A program made the translations under genes and the position numbers. This document shows positions 52,601-61,298 of a stretch of DNA of 64,000 nucleotides, one piece after another. The notes under the pieces were generated by a model. The model ran no database searches, had not been told where the DNA came from, and saw nothing but the letters and a program-made list of their open reading frames with translations. Source of the DNA: Chitinophaga rhizosphaerae (GTDB lineage: Bacteria > Bacteroidota > Bacteroidia > Chitinophagales > Chitinophagaceae); contig NZ_RXLO01000011.1 in NCBI RefSeq assembly GCF_003958645.1, forward strand, positions 62,001 to 126,000, given 5' to 3'. Positions within the stretch are counted from its first letter, which is position 1. Each line of letters starts with the position of its first letter.

Positions 52601-52997
52601 TACGCGCATTGGTGTGGGCGATGTGGTGACGGGCGGAACAGTGACCTATGACGCCGATGGAAAGATACTGACAGACACCCGGACCTTTGCCCCCAACACA
52701 ACGCCCGTACTGGAACAGGATTGGGCCACAACCTACGAAACGGCCGACGAACGGAGGTACCAGTCCAAATCCTACTTCAAGATGCGCGGGGTTACGCTCA
52801 CCTATACGCTGCCTGCGGCGATGCTTCGGAGGATAAAGGGGCTGCATGGCGGAAGCGTATCGCTGGTGGGGCGGAACATTATGTATTTATCGAAAGAGAA
52901 ACAGATCGATCTCGACCGCTGGTCGTACACCTCCGGCAGCGACCTGGAAGAACCATCGATGAGAAGTATCGGCTTTAACGTACACCTTAATTTCTAA
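49629..52997 (+). CDS. SusC-family TonB-dependent receptor with STN domain
   Basis: 1122 residues. Signal peptide to about AKGQ (21); STN domain at about 24-97 (YSFSFRNVGMDQILTEIGTE); CarboxypepD_reg at about 105-180 (ITGVLTNGREQPVPGASIH). The plug starts LEEITVTALEIPKETRSIG and has VLKGPAAGALYGQQGANGAV. The barrel ends NVHLNF. It acts as both transporter and sensor for the sigma/FecR pair. The susD-type gene starts 2 bp after its stop. The substrate is unknown, since no hydrolase is present in the window part of this locus. Confidence 0.94.
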   Translation: MSARVWLCMLVVVVVSLTAKGQERYSFSFRNVGMDQILTEIGTETGYKFLYNSRNIPSSPLNFTVHKATLPRILSRLLGDSLQFNILDNKLIVISAIGAPASRTITGVLTNGREQPVPGASIHTEGEAAGTVSDSSGFFTLEIKRESVLRISHIGYYAKNVSTAGLSHIRLELAEKHKDLEEITVTALEIPKETRSIGYATQSFKVAGTDIVKSREPNAFTSLYGKVAGLGVQNSRYLFNNPSLYLRGQRPLVVVDGIPVDTDSWDINMDDVESITVLKGPAAGALYGQQGANGAVQIKTRRGASNKRPVEMSFSSTTEWQVSPVAFPHSQGSYGPGDYFKYAYKDGKGGGINDFDYNIWGPRMEGQLITQWDSPLDANGNLVPLPWLPRNKNNLRDFLRNGMLTISNLALTTKNDQGDFRISLTRHFQRGIVPNSKLGITTVNMSLGQNIGKRLRADVMVNYNRQHTPNYPSIYYGPESAVYELLIWNGANFDINDPRLRNYWKPGQEGVQQQWLEYVRYNNPWFNAYENTKAFSKDVFTGFVSLAYKISPAFNLQLKSDFNIHYTGQEWRFPVSGNFYGLDFYKVGAYMEASSRFSQQNASFMLNFQRKIENNWSVKLSTGGNLQTIRRKNYSAHTSGGLSVPGVYNLQNSAMPVNNAENYRSLMQVASFYGYADVAYKNLLYLDVSGRFDRNSNMPLRNNIYFYPQASLSAIISDMVKLPRAISFLKWTGSLARVGEGLSPYSLAQTYGWATAWLGNQGVTYAPDNVLYNPDIKPEFHTTMETGLDARFFHQRAGLKAQVYRTVDGPQIFNLSISAASGWGYQKMNGLELERRGFELIVDAIPVQRKHFTWTMAGNVSRNIRYLRKVYDSLDHHIRVNVGERFDQLFVNPFERNPHTGAILFHPNGTPVINRQRFVSFGNTDPDWLVGMQQQLKYKCFQLTLDFDGSFGGIFSNYLNLKMWQSGSHPDSDNYFRYQDWLHYKDPGYRGTRIGVGDVVTGGTVTYDADGKILTDTRTFAPNTTPVLEQDWATTYETADERRYQSKSYFKMRGVTLTYTLPAAMLRRIKGLHGGSVSLVGRNIMYLSKEKQIDLDRWSYTSGSDLEEPSMRSIGFNVHLNF

Positions 52998-52999
52998 AC

Positions 53000-54490
53000 A
53001 TGAAGAAGTTACTGCTGCCTTCAATTGTTTTGCTGTTGCTGTTGGTGGCCTGCATGAAGCCTGAGGAGTTGCAGAAGAACCCGAATAAAGCCAACGTGGC
53101 AACGCCGGGCAGCGTGCTGACAGGCGTGGAGGAAGATATGTTCACCAGCCAGTGGGGATTTGCGCAACGAAGCAGCCAGTATCACTGTGTGGTGAATGCC
53201 TACTATGGATCGCAGAGCTACGACTTTGGTGCCGCCTCGCACCGATACTACCAGCTCCGCAACGTGATGCAGATGGAAAAGGAAGCGCGGCGCACCGGCG
53301 GGCCCGACAGCCGTGCTTACCTGGCGCTCGGGCTGTTCCTGCGCGCGTGGTTTTATATCCAGATGACGGTCCAGGTAGGTGATATTCCCATGAGCCAGGC
53401 CATGATGGCGGAACAGGGGATCATTGCGCCGGTGTACGATACCCAGCGCGATGTGTACCTGCAATGCCTCGAGCTCCTGCGCCGCGCCAACGATTCGCTG
53501 GGCGCACTGAACCGTGAAGGCGGCAAAACCGTTGCAGGCGATGTGTTCTACAAAGGCGACCTCGACAGGTGGCAACGCATGGTCAATGCTTTCCGGTTGC
53601 GGGTATTGATCGGGCTCAGTAAAAAAACAGGGGACGCCGGACTGAAGATTCCCGAAACATTCGCCTTCATTGTTTCCCATCCCGACCAATGTCCGCTACC
53701 GCGCAGCAACGCAGACAACCTCGTGGTTACCTATAGCGACGCCAGCGTTGATAATTATAATCCATCCTATTCGGCAACCCCCGGGGCCAGTTCCCGCAAC
53801 AGTCCGCTGGCAGCCACTTTCGTGTCGTTAATGGTGAAGCTGAAAGACCCGCGGCTCATGGTGGTCGCGTTGCCTTCGGCATTGGCGGATTCACTTCCGG
53901 AATCTGCCGGCGATTTCCGTTCGTATCGCGGCGCAGCAACGGGAACGCTGCAAAAGCCCATGAGCGATTCCGCCGCCGCGGGATACTATTCCCATCCGGA
54001 CCCTGCATGCTGGTTTGCCTCGAAAACCGGAAGGCCCACCATCCTGTTCGGTTACCCGGAATTGCAATTTACCATCGCCGAAGCGGCCTGCCGCGGCTGG
54101 ATCAGCGGAAACGCCGCTCCGTATTACGAATCAGGGATCCGCGCGTCCATGGAATCGTACGGCCTGTCGGGCGAAGCAGTGAACGGTTACCTGGCGCAGG
54201 AAACGGTCAGGTATGCAGACAATGAACAACAGGGGCTGGAACAAATCCTTACCCAGAAGTATATCGACTTTTTCCAGATGGGTGGATGGGAGCCTTTTTA
54301 TAACCAGCGAAGGACGGGCGTGCCCGTTTTCGGCATCGGCCCTTCCAACCAGAACGGTGGGAAAATCCCCCTCCGCTGGTTTTACCCGCCATTCGAATAT
54401 ATCGACAACGGCCAAAATCTGCAGGCCGCCCTCAACCGCCAGTATGGCGGGATCGACCAACTCAATGGCCAGATGTGGCTGATCAGGTAA
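53000..54490 (+). CDS. SusD/RagB-family lipoprotein (divergent type)
   Basis: 496 residues with lipobox LVAC near residue 18 (MKKLLLPSIVLLLLLVAC). SusD-like helical features are present: AYLALGLFLRAWFYIQMTVQ near 106-125 and IGDIPMSQAM-type text after it. The C-terminal region has ILTQKYIDFFQMGGWEPFYN, the block found in SusD-like proteins of the 'SusD-like_2' branch. It is translated with the preceding receptor and completes the first SusC/SusD pair of this regulon. Confidence 0.88.
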   Translation: MKKLLLPSIVLLLLLVACMKPEELQKNPNKANVATPGSVLTGVEEDMFTSQWGFAQRSSQYHCVVNAYYGSQSYDFGAASHRYYQLRNVMQMEKEARRTGGPDSRAYLALGLFLRAWFYIQMTVQVGDIPMSQAMMAEQGIIAPVYDTQRDVYLQCLELLRRANDSLGALNREGGKTVAGDVFYKGDLDRWQRMVNAFRLRVLIGLSKKTGDAGLKIPETFAFIVSHPDQCPLPRSNADNLVVTYSDASVDNYNPSYSATPGASSRNSPLAATFVSLMVKLKDPRLMVVALPSALADSLPESAGDFRSYRGAATGTLQKPMSDSAAAGYYSHPDPACWFASKTGRPTILFGYPELQFTIAEAACRGWISGNAAPYYESGIRASMESYGLSGEAVNGYLAQETVRYADNEQQGLEQILTQKYIDFFQMGGWEPFYNQRRTGVPVFGIGPSNQNGGKIPLRWFYPPFEYIDNGQNLQAALNRQYGGIDQLNGQMWLIR

Positions 54491-54518
54491 CCCGACGGAA
54501 TTTTTTTTTCAGTCTTTT

Positions 54519-54544
54519 GGGGGGATATGGAAATTGCTGTGTCT
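54519..54544 (+). promoter_or_regulatory. Candidate ECF-sigma promoter ahead of the second SusC/SusD operon
   Basis: A GGGGGG block and TGTGTCT, 26 bases end to end, in the 266-bp gap before the SusC at 54757. It has the same layout as 48476-48501, although the G-run is followed by AT instead of TA. A T9 run lies just upstream (54501-54509). The rest of the gap shows no gene. Confidence 0.5.
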
Positions 54545-54756
54545 TTAATGGTAGACCACTAGAATTTCTGTTAAGCTGAACCAAAATTAGTATGTAAGTA
54601 AGCCAATCCTTTTTTTGATCGTCGTTAGATAACTGAATACGCACGTTGGTGCGTACATCGCTTTTGCCATGCCTGTTACGAACGGGCCGGCGAAACCGGG
54701 TGGGGAAGCTATGTCTTATCCCGCCGCATTCCGAACAAACATATTATTCCATACTG

Positions 54757-57666
54757 ATGATATCATTGTTACACTTTCACCGGTTACGCAATTTGTTCCT
54801 TTTGCTGACAGCCTGCTGCAGCGCGGGGAACGTGGTTGCGCAATCCGCGCCGGCAGATACCGCCGCCGGCCGTTCGAACTGGAAGAAGCCGGTATTCTTC
54901 CCCGCATCTGCAGACAGTCTGCATCTCCCCTCCGCCAGGGAGCTGCTTTATACGTATTCCGGGCAGTTGCTGGACGGGCGGGTGCCCGGCGTATCGGTAC
55001 TGCGCGCTTCCGGCGAGCCCGGCATCGCACCGCTGCCGCTGATCAGGGGGCTTTCCATGCCGGCGGGGCATGTGGCAGACCAGTTCGCCAATCGTCCGCT
55101 ATACGTCGTGAACGGGATGCCGCTGGTGCGGAACGATCACCCTTATGCATTGACGTTAAAAGAACATCCTTTTACCGACATCGGCAGCGGCATCGATGTC
55201 ACGGAAATGATAGACCTGGAAAACGTCGAGGAAATGTATGTGTTGCGGGGCCCCGAAGCGGTAGCCATGTATGGTACCCGTGCGGCGGCCGGCGCCATCG
55301 TGATCACCACCCGCGATCCCGAACTGGGCCGTTACCATCTTGGCCTCAATGTATACGGCGGCGTAGCAGTGAAGCCCCGGGTGAAAACCGTAAACGGATA
55401 TTACCAGCGCGATTTTCTGCTGCCGTTTTACCGGCAATACGCCCAGCCCGCCCAATGGGCCAACTTTCCGGCCTACCTGGCGGATTCTACGCAACAGGTG
55501 TATTTCGGACCGGCGGATTGGGATGACCTGTATTACAAAAACGCCCTGCAACACGGCGCCAGCCTCAATATCACGGGCGGAACGCGGCGGGCCAATTTCC
55601 GCTTCGGCGTCGGGGAACACACCGAAAACGGCGTGGCAGACAATACGGCGCTGCGGAAATACAACGTGTTTTACGACATGAACATCATCCCTGTAGAAGG
55701 GCTGACCATCAATACCTACGTCCAGATGTTCACCGCCCGCCGCGACCGCAACCGTTCGCTCGTGGAAAGGCTGGGTGAAATGGAATACATCACCAACCAG
55801 CAGGCGCCGCTGCCGCCCAACAAGGCCTATCTCGGCCGCTACTATGAATTGCTGGAAACGGGGAAGGAAAACAACTTCGCGAATTCCGTGCAGGCGATGG
55901 TGGATGTGGGCGTGAAACTGGCGAGGGGATTGGATGTGCGGTCGCAATTCAGCATCGACTATAACGACAATGACCGCGATATGTTCGTGCCCGGCGCCCT
56001 GAACGATTACAATAGCTACAACTCCTATTTTACGGGTGTGAACCGCCGCATCCGGCTGAACAATTTCCTGACTTACGGGCGTGCGGCCGGCCGGTTGCAT
56101 TCGTTCAAAGCGCAATTGGGGCAGACGTATGAAGAGGACCAGCTGAAGTATGATTACATCCGCGGCTGGCGCGGACCGTCGGATTTCATCAAGATCATCC
56201 AGGTGAATACCGGCGGCAATCAGGCGATCACGCACGACAAATCGCTGGTGTACACTTTCAAGGATTTCCTGAAACAGCGGACACTGTCGTTCTACGGTAA
56301 TGTCGCGTACGATTACGGTGATAAATTTCATGCATTGCTTTCGCTGCGCAGCGATGGCTCTTCGCTCTTCGGGAATGGTTACTGGTGGGCGATTTCGCCG
56401 GTGGCGTCGTTCAGCTGGGATGTGAAAAAGGCCTCTTCGCAAGACCGTACGCTGGGAGCCGTTCAATTACAACTGAACGCGGGCCGCACGGCGGTCATGC
56501 CTTCTTCCGACTACTACGGCTATGGCCCTTACTTTACGGTAGACGCAGGATGGGCGGGTGCGCTCAATATTTCCACTTATAATTCCATGCCTTCGCTGAA
56601 CATGCCGTTCAGGAACGGTTATACTGCCGGCGGGATCCGTTGGCCTTATAACGATCACCTGGACCTCGGCGTGCATTTGGGCCTCTTCCGTCAATGGACC
56701 GCTTCCCTCAACCTCTATACCCGTACCGGCCGTGAACTGATGGCCCAGGTGCCGGTAGATGCGGCCTATGGTTTCAGCGGTCAGAACGTGAACGGGATGG
56801 AAGTGAATAATAAAGGTGCGGAATTGGGGCTGGAAGGGAAGGTCCTCAGCGGCCGCGGGCTCCGTTGGACGACCCGTCTGAACATGCAGTATAACCGGAA
56901 CAAAGTGCTGCGCCTGCCCGGCAATGTGCCATCCATGGAATATGGCGTCCGCCACCTGGAGGCCGGCCAGCCGATGGACCAGTTCTGGCTGTTGCAAAAC
57001 CAGGGCATTTATGCGACAGACGCCGATGTGCCCGGCGCATCCGGCGGCAAGCTGCTTACCTACAACGGTATCCCGCTCCGCGGCGGCGATCCGCGCTGGG
57101 AAGACGTGAACGGAGATGGCACCATCACCAACGCCGACCGTGTCATGAAAGGCCGCATCATTGCGCCGTTGCGCGGAGGATGGAACAACACGGTGGAGTA
57201 CGGCCGCTGGTCGGCCGATGTGCTGTTCACCTTCGCCGCCGGTAATCATTTGCTCAACGGCGATGCCGCCAACCGGCTGGACTTCGCCAACCGCGAAGGC
57301 GCTAACAGCCTCGACGGGGTGAAGGAGCTGACCTTCTGGCAATCGGCTTCCAATCTGGAAAAATATCCCCGGTACAACCCCTGGAGCCTCGTGAACCCTT
57401 ACCAGGCGGAGCAGGACCTTTTCCTCGAAAAAGCCTCCTGGCTGAAGCTGCAGGCGTTTACGCTCAGGCATGATCTGGCGGGTTACGGTTTTATGAAACG
57501 TTCGGGATTGCGCAAGCTGCAGGTATACGCCACTGCGATGAACCTGTTCACGCTGACGCCCTATAAAGGGGGAGACCCTTCACTGGCAGGGCTTACCGGC
57601 ATCCATTACGGCGTGCCGCAGCCATTGCCGCGCACTTTCACCATCGGCATCAACGCAGACCTTTAA
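54757..57666 (+). CDS. SusC-like TonB-dependent receptor lacking N-terminal accessory domains
   Basis: 969 residues from MISLLHFHRLRNLFLLLTAC; longer in-frame starts would put 37 random residues before the signal peptide. The signal ends near VVAQS (about 29). Neither an STN nor a CarboxypepD_reg domain follows. The protein goes into the plug at about residue 55 (LLYTYSGQLLDGRVPGVSVL), with LRGPEAVAMYGTRAAAGAIV near 165, then the barrel, ending TIGINADL. It pairs with the SusD gene 13 bp downstream. The usual VTA/VVTGYG lead-in to the plug is also shortened, so this is a compact SusC variant. Confidence 0.9.
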   Translation: MISLLHFHRLRNLFLLLTACCSAGNVVAQSAPADTAAGRSNWKKPVFFPASADSLHLPSARELLYTYSGQLLDGRVPGVSVLRASGEPGIAPLPLIRGLSMPAGHVADQFANRPLYVVNGMPLVRNDHPYALTLKEHPFTDIGSGIDVTEMIDLENVEEMYVLRGPEAVAMYGTRAAAGAIVITTRDPELGRYHLGLNVYGGVAVKPRVKTVNGYYQRDFLLPFYRQYAQPAQWANFPAYLADSTQQVYFGPADWDDLYYKNALQHGASLNITGGTRRANFRFGVGEHTENGVADNTALRKYNVFYDMNIIPVEGLTINTYVQMFTARRDRNRSLVERLGEMEYITNQQAPLPPNKAYLGRYYELLETGKENNFANSVQAMVDVGVKLARGLDVRSQFSIDYNDNDRDMFVPGALNDYNSYNSYFTGVNRRIRLNNFLTYGRAAGRLHSFKAQLGQTYEEDQLKYDYIRGWRGPSDFIKIIQVNTGGNQAITHDKSLVYTFKDFLKQRTLSFYGNVAYDYGDKFHALLSLRSDGSSLFGNGYWWAISPVASFSWDVKKASSQDRTLGAVQLQLNAGRTAVMPSSDYYGYGPYFTVDAGWAGALNISTYNSMPSLNMPFRNGYTAGGIRWPYNDHLDLGVHLGLFRQWTASLNLYTRTGRELMAQVPVDAAYGFSGQNVNGMEVNNKGAELGLEGKVLSGRGLRWTTRLNMQYNRNKVLRLPGNVPSMEYGVRHLEAGQPMDQFWLLQNQGIYATDADVPGASGGKLLTYNGIPLRGGDPRWEDVNGDGTITNADRVMKGRIIAPLRGGWNNTVEYGRWSADVLFTFAAGNHLLNGDAANRLDFANREGANSLDGVKELTFWQSASNLEKYPRYNPWSLVNPYQAEQDLFLEKASWLKLQAFTLRHDLAGYGFMKRSGLRKLQVYATAMNLFTLTPYKGGDPSLAGLTGIHYGVPQPLPRTFTIGINADL

Positions 57667-57679
57667 AAGCTACTCCTAC

Positions 57680-59191
57680 ATGCATATGCAACGTTCATAC
57701 ATCTTTTTCTTCCTCTTGTCGGGCATGATGCTGGCGGCGTCTTGCCGGACGAAGCTGGATGTGCAGCCTTCGCACCTCGTGCCCGAACAAAAAATGTGGA
57801 CCACTAAAAACGATGCACGTTCCGCCGTGTTTTCCGCCTACGCGCTGCTGCGTTCCGCCCTGGCCGGCAATAACGCCTGGCTGGTGTTCGGGGAACTGCG
57901 GGCCGGGGATTTCACCAGCGTTTCGCGGGGCGACCTGAGCGCCGTAACGGCCAACCAGTTGACCGCTTCTTTTCCCGCGCTGGAAAACTGGAGCAATTGG
58001 CGGCGATTCTACGCCGTGATCTACCAGGCCAATCTCTGCCTCGAAAAACTGGGGACCGTTCATGAAAACGATTTCCGGTATACCGAAGAGGAAATGAAGG
58101 TAGACCTGGCGCATGTGCGGTTCCTCCGGTCGCTGGCGTACTTCTACCTCGTTCGTATCTGGGGCGATGTGCCCCTGGTGACGCGCGCCGTGAGCGGCGA
58201 TTTTGTACCGCTGGAACGTGCCCCCCAGGCCCGCGTGCTCGATATGGCCGCAGCAGACGCGCAGGCGGCGGCGGAAGCCCTACCCTGGAAATATGACCAG
58301 CAAAGCCCGGAACTGCGGTCGCAGTACTGGGGCCAGCCCAGTGCCTTCTGGCAGGGCGTGATCGCCGGGAAAGGATCGGCTTACATGTTGCTGGCGCACA
58401 TCGCCGCGTGGCGCGGGGATTATCTTTCGACGGATAAATACGCCCGGCTGGTGATCGATAACCGTTCGAAAGGCGGTTACGCCATGGTGAATACGGCTGC
58501 ACTGACGGGAAATACGGGTGTGTTTACGGGCCAGGCGGAAGACATCATTTTCGCCATGCCGTTCAACAAGAACTACCAGGAATCTTCAGCCTCGGGGCAT
58601 ATCGAGGAATGGGTGCTGGCGGAGCCGTTCATCTCCAAAGCACAGCCCGATATTTTTATCAGCAACGATTCCATCCTTCGGATTTTCGACGAACCGAACG
58701 ACGAGCGCTTTAAACTGACCGATGGAGGCGCCGGCGCGGGGAATTATTTCACCGGCTTCGGCAATCCCGTTCCGCTTTTCTCCAAAATCCGGTTGCTGAG
58801 CGTAACGGGCGCCAATCCGCTGCGCAGCTACCAATCCGCCATCGTAGTGTTCCGGTATGAAGAACTGCTGCTCCTCCGGGCGGAGGCGCTCCTGTACCTC
58901 GGCAAAACCGGGGAATCCGCACAGGTGCTCAACAGCGTGCGCGGGCAGCGGGGCATCGGCGAATACAAAGGCCCGCTTACCGCACTGGCAAACGCCATCC
59001 TGCAGGAACGGAGGCGCGAATTGCTGGGAGAGGGCTGGCGCTGGTTCGACCTGGCGCGGTTCGAAAAACTGGAGCAATATTCCCGTTTCTCCCCGGCCGA
59101 CCTGGGCAAGGGTGCGCAATTCTGGCCGGTTTCCAAATCGCAGCTGAGTGCCGCTTCTCCCATCCAACAAAACAAATACTGGCAACAATAA
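57680..59191 (+). CDS. SusD/RagB-family lipoprotein
   Basis: 503 residues with lipobox AASC near residue 22. SusD features: VRFLRSLAYFYLVRIWGDVPLV near 151-172; EELLLLRAEALLYLGKTGES near 393-412; QERRRELLGEGWRWFDLARF near 440-459. It ends NPxQ-like (PIQQNKYWQQ). It is the surface partner of the compact SusC just upstream and is probably co-transcribed with the fasciclin and DUF5007-like lipoprotein genes that follow. Confidence 0.93.
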   Translation: MHMQRSYIFFFLLSGMMLAASCRTKLDVQPSHLVPEQKMWTTKNDARSAVFSAYALLRSALAGNNAWLVFGELRAGDFTSVSRGDLSAVTANQLTASFPALENWSNWRRFYAVIYQANLCLEKLGTVHENDFRYTEEEMKVDLAHVRFLRSLAYFYLVRIWGDVPLVTRAVSGDFVPLERAPQARVLDMAAADAQAAAEALPWKYDQQSPELRSQYWGQPSAFWQGVIAGKGSAYMLLAHIAAWRGDYLSTDKYARLVIDNRSKGGYAMVNTAALTGNTGVFTGQAEDIIFAMPFNKNYQESSASGHIEEWVLAEPFISKAQPDIFISNDSILRIFDEPNDERFKLTDGGAGAGNYFTGFGNPVPLFSKIRLLSVTGANPLRSYQSAIVVFRYEELLLLRAEALLYLGKTGESAQVLNSVRGQRGIGEYKGPLTALANAILQERRRELLGEGWRWFDLARFEKLEQYSRFSPADLGKGAQFWPVSKSQLSAASPIQQNKYWQQ

Positions 59192-59202
59192 CCATTCGCT
59201 TC

Positions 59203-60210
59203 ATGAAACGCATTCCAACAATATTTTTGCTGTGTCTATTCTGCGGGGCCGTCTGGAGTTGCAGGAAAGACGATACCTACCGCCATTCCCGCCCTGTGGA
59301 AGCATTCGGCGGCACTACCTACGACTACCTGAAATCCCAACCGGAAAATTTCAGGGACGTATTGTTCGTACTGGAAAAAAGCGGCCTGGCAAACCTGCTC
59401 AAAACAGATTCGGTGACACTGTTCGCCCCCACAGATCAAAGTCTCCACGCTGCCATGGAGAGTTACAACGTTTACCGTAAAACCCTCGGCCTGGCGCCCG
59501 TCGGTATGGATGACGTGGATTCATCGTCCTGGCGCGCCGTTATGGGCAATTACCTGTTCCGCGGGGCCTACAAAATGGTCGATTTCACGGGTCAGGACGG
59601 TACGCAATTGCTGTCGCTCTCCCTCCGCCATTTCAATATGCGGCATACCACGCGCGCTGCCGCCGGTGCGCCCGGCCTCGGCGCCGAAGTGATCAGCATG
59701 GCGTACCTGAACGGGTCGCGCTTTACCAAATACTGGCTCGCTTCATTTGCCGGCACCACCAACATCGTAACGAAGAACGGTACGGTACACATCCTGGAAG
59801 CCCGGCACGTGCTGGGTTTCAACACCTTCGTTTTTAAAGCGCGGGAAAAGCAGAACCTCTGGTCGGAAATGAAAGTGTTCGCCGATGGCGCGCGTACCCA
59901 GCCCAACGGCACCATCAACCTCTGGAACTTTTATGTGAAACGACTCAAGGCGATAGACGGACAAACGGTGGAAACCGAAGCGCTGACCAACGGCCCTGCC
60001 GGCGACCAGATGCAGATCACCGTTAACCCGGACTTCTCGGCGGTGGTGAAAGCGGCCCCTTCCGCAGCCAACCAGACTATCGAAGACACGGGTTCCCGCT
60101 TCGATCCCGATAACCTGGCCTTTAACCTCAAGTTCAAGTTCACCGATGCGCAGGGAAAGGAGCATAAGGTCGAGGAAATTTTACGTTACACCGCCATCAG
60201 GGAGCAATAA
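59203..60210 (+). CDS. Fasciclin-domain lipoprotein
   Basis: 335 residues with lipobox VWSC at about 17-20. The fasciclin (FAS1) domain is at about 35-210: YDYLKSQPENFRDVLFVLEK, then SVTLFAPTDQSLHAAM, then the closing VTKNGTVHILEARHVLGF. The C-terminal 120 residues are a separate beta domain (FDPDNLAFNLKFKFTDAQGK). FAS1 domains mediate adhesion or protein contacts. In Bacteroidota they often occur beside SusC/SusD genes as extra surface lipoproteins. It starts 11 bp after the susD stop. Confidence 0.88.
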   Translation: MKRIPTIFLLCLFCGAVWSCRKDDTYRHSRPVEAFGGTTYDYLKSQPENFRDVLFVLEKSGLANLLKTDSVTLFAPTDQSLHAAMESYNVYRKTLGLAPVGMDDVDSSSWRAVMGNYLFRGAYKMVDFTGQDGTQLLSLSLRHFNMRHTTRAAAGAPGLGAEVISMAYLNGSRFTKYWLASFAGTTNIVTKNGTVHILEARHVLGFNTFVFKAREKQNLWSEMKVFADGARTQPNGTINLWNFYVKRLKAIDGQTVETEALTNGPAGDQMQITVNPDFSAVVKAAPSAANQTIEDTGSRFDPDNLAFNLKFKFTDAQGKEHKVEEILRYTAIREQ

Positions 60211-60219
60211 ACGATCAAC

Positions 60220-61287
60220 ATGAAAAAATTACAGCAAATGAAATGGAACAGCTGCCTGGCAATACCGGTCGTGATGGTGCTGGCCATCGCCTGCAAAAAG
60301 TTGCCCGAAAAGAAGGATTACCTCAGCCAGGATGCCAGCTTCAATAAGAAATCGGTTTACGAGCCCATTCTCGGCCGCACCGCGCTGGAGCTGACCCAGT
60401 TCAGCGCCGATGGTTCCACGTACCCGCTCATTTTCTCAATAGAGAACGCCCGCACCAAAAACGGCGGCCATACCAACGTGCCCGAGCTTTTCCAGAAAGT
60501 GAAAGTGCAGGAATGGAAACGCGACTACACCGGTCTGGAAACCTCGCTGGCCGAAATAGAAGCCAAGCGCGTTTGGGTGGAAGCGCCTTTCCTGGAAGTG
60601 CGCAGCGGCTCCGGAGATTTCATCTTCCGCAATGCGCCGTCGACCCTCATCCGCAGTTACCCAGATTCCGGGTACCTTTTCGATATCAAGGTCCGCAACA
60701 AGGGCAATGAAAGGATCATCAAGGACTTCTGGCTGCGGCCCGTCAAGGAAGTGCCGTACGAACCGTATGAATTCGATGTGTATACCCGCGAACGCAAAAC
60801 GGAATCCCGCCCGCGGCCTTCCGGCGGAGGCGCGAACATCGTGCCTTACACCATTCACCCATCGGGCGTGAGCAAAATGTACTTCACGAAAGACAGTCTT
60901 TTCACCGATACCCTCATCTCCGTATACTTCACCAAAGAAAATGCTACCGGCCATTCGCTGACGTTCAAGTTCGTGGACCCACGCTTCAACCCGATTGATC
61001 CCTCGAAGTTCAGCAATACGCAGTGGGATAAGATCCTGCACGGCTTCAATCGCCGGCAAACCGCCATGGGCGTCACTTACGATGTGGCATATCCCATCCC
61101 GCTGACCCAGCTCAACACTGCCTACGCCAACAGCGGGAAAGCGAACGTGAAATTCGGTTATAGCCGGAAAGGGTTCGGAGGGGAAAGGCTGGATGCGAGT
61201 TTCGGATTGAATTTCGCCATTTACGAACCGGGCGACTGGACCATCACTTTTTACTTCCGCCGCGATCCCATTTTTAACGACGATTAA
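60220..61287 (+). CDS. DUF5007-like surface lipoprotein
   Basis: 355 residues with lipobox AIAC near residue 25. After it come KKLPEKKDYLSQDASFNKKS and YEPILGRTALE, text I associate with DUF5007 proteins that accompany SusC/SusD and fasciclin lipoproteins. The body is beta-rich with no catalytic motif seen, and it ends WTITFYFRRDPIFNDD. It starts 9 bp after the fasciclin gene. It is probably an accessory surface binding protein of the same locus; the family name is from memory. Confidence 0.72.
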   Translation: MKKLQQMKWNSCLAIPVVMVLAIACKKLPEKKDYLSQDASFNKKSVYEPILGRTALELTQFSADGSTYPLIFSIENARTKNGGHTNVPELFQKVKVQEWKRDYTGLETSLAEIEAKRVWVEAPFLEVRSGSGDFIFRNAPSTLIRSYPDSGYLFDIKVRNKGNERIIKDFWLRPVKEVPYEPYEFDVYTRERKTESRPRPSGGGANIVPYTIHPSGVSKMYFTKDSLFTDTLISVYFTKENATGHSLTFKFVDPRFNPIDPSKFSNTQWDKILHGFNRRQTAMGVTYDVAYPIPLTQLNTAYANSGKANVKFGYSRKGFGGERLDASFGLNFAIYEPGDWTITFYFRRDPIFNDD

Positions 61288-61298
61288 TTCCCTTGAAT

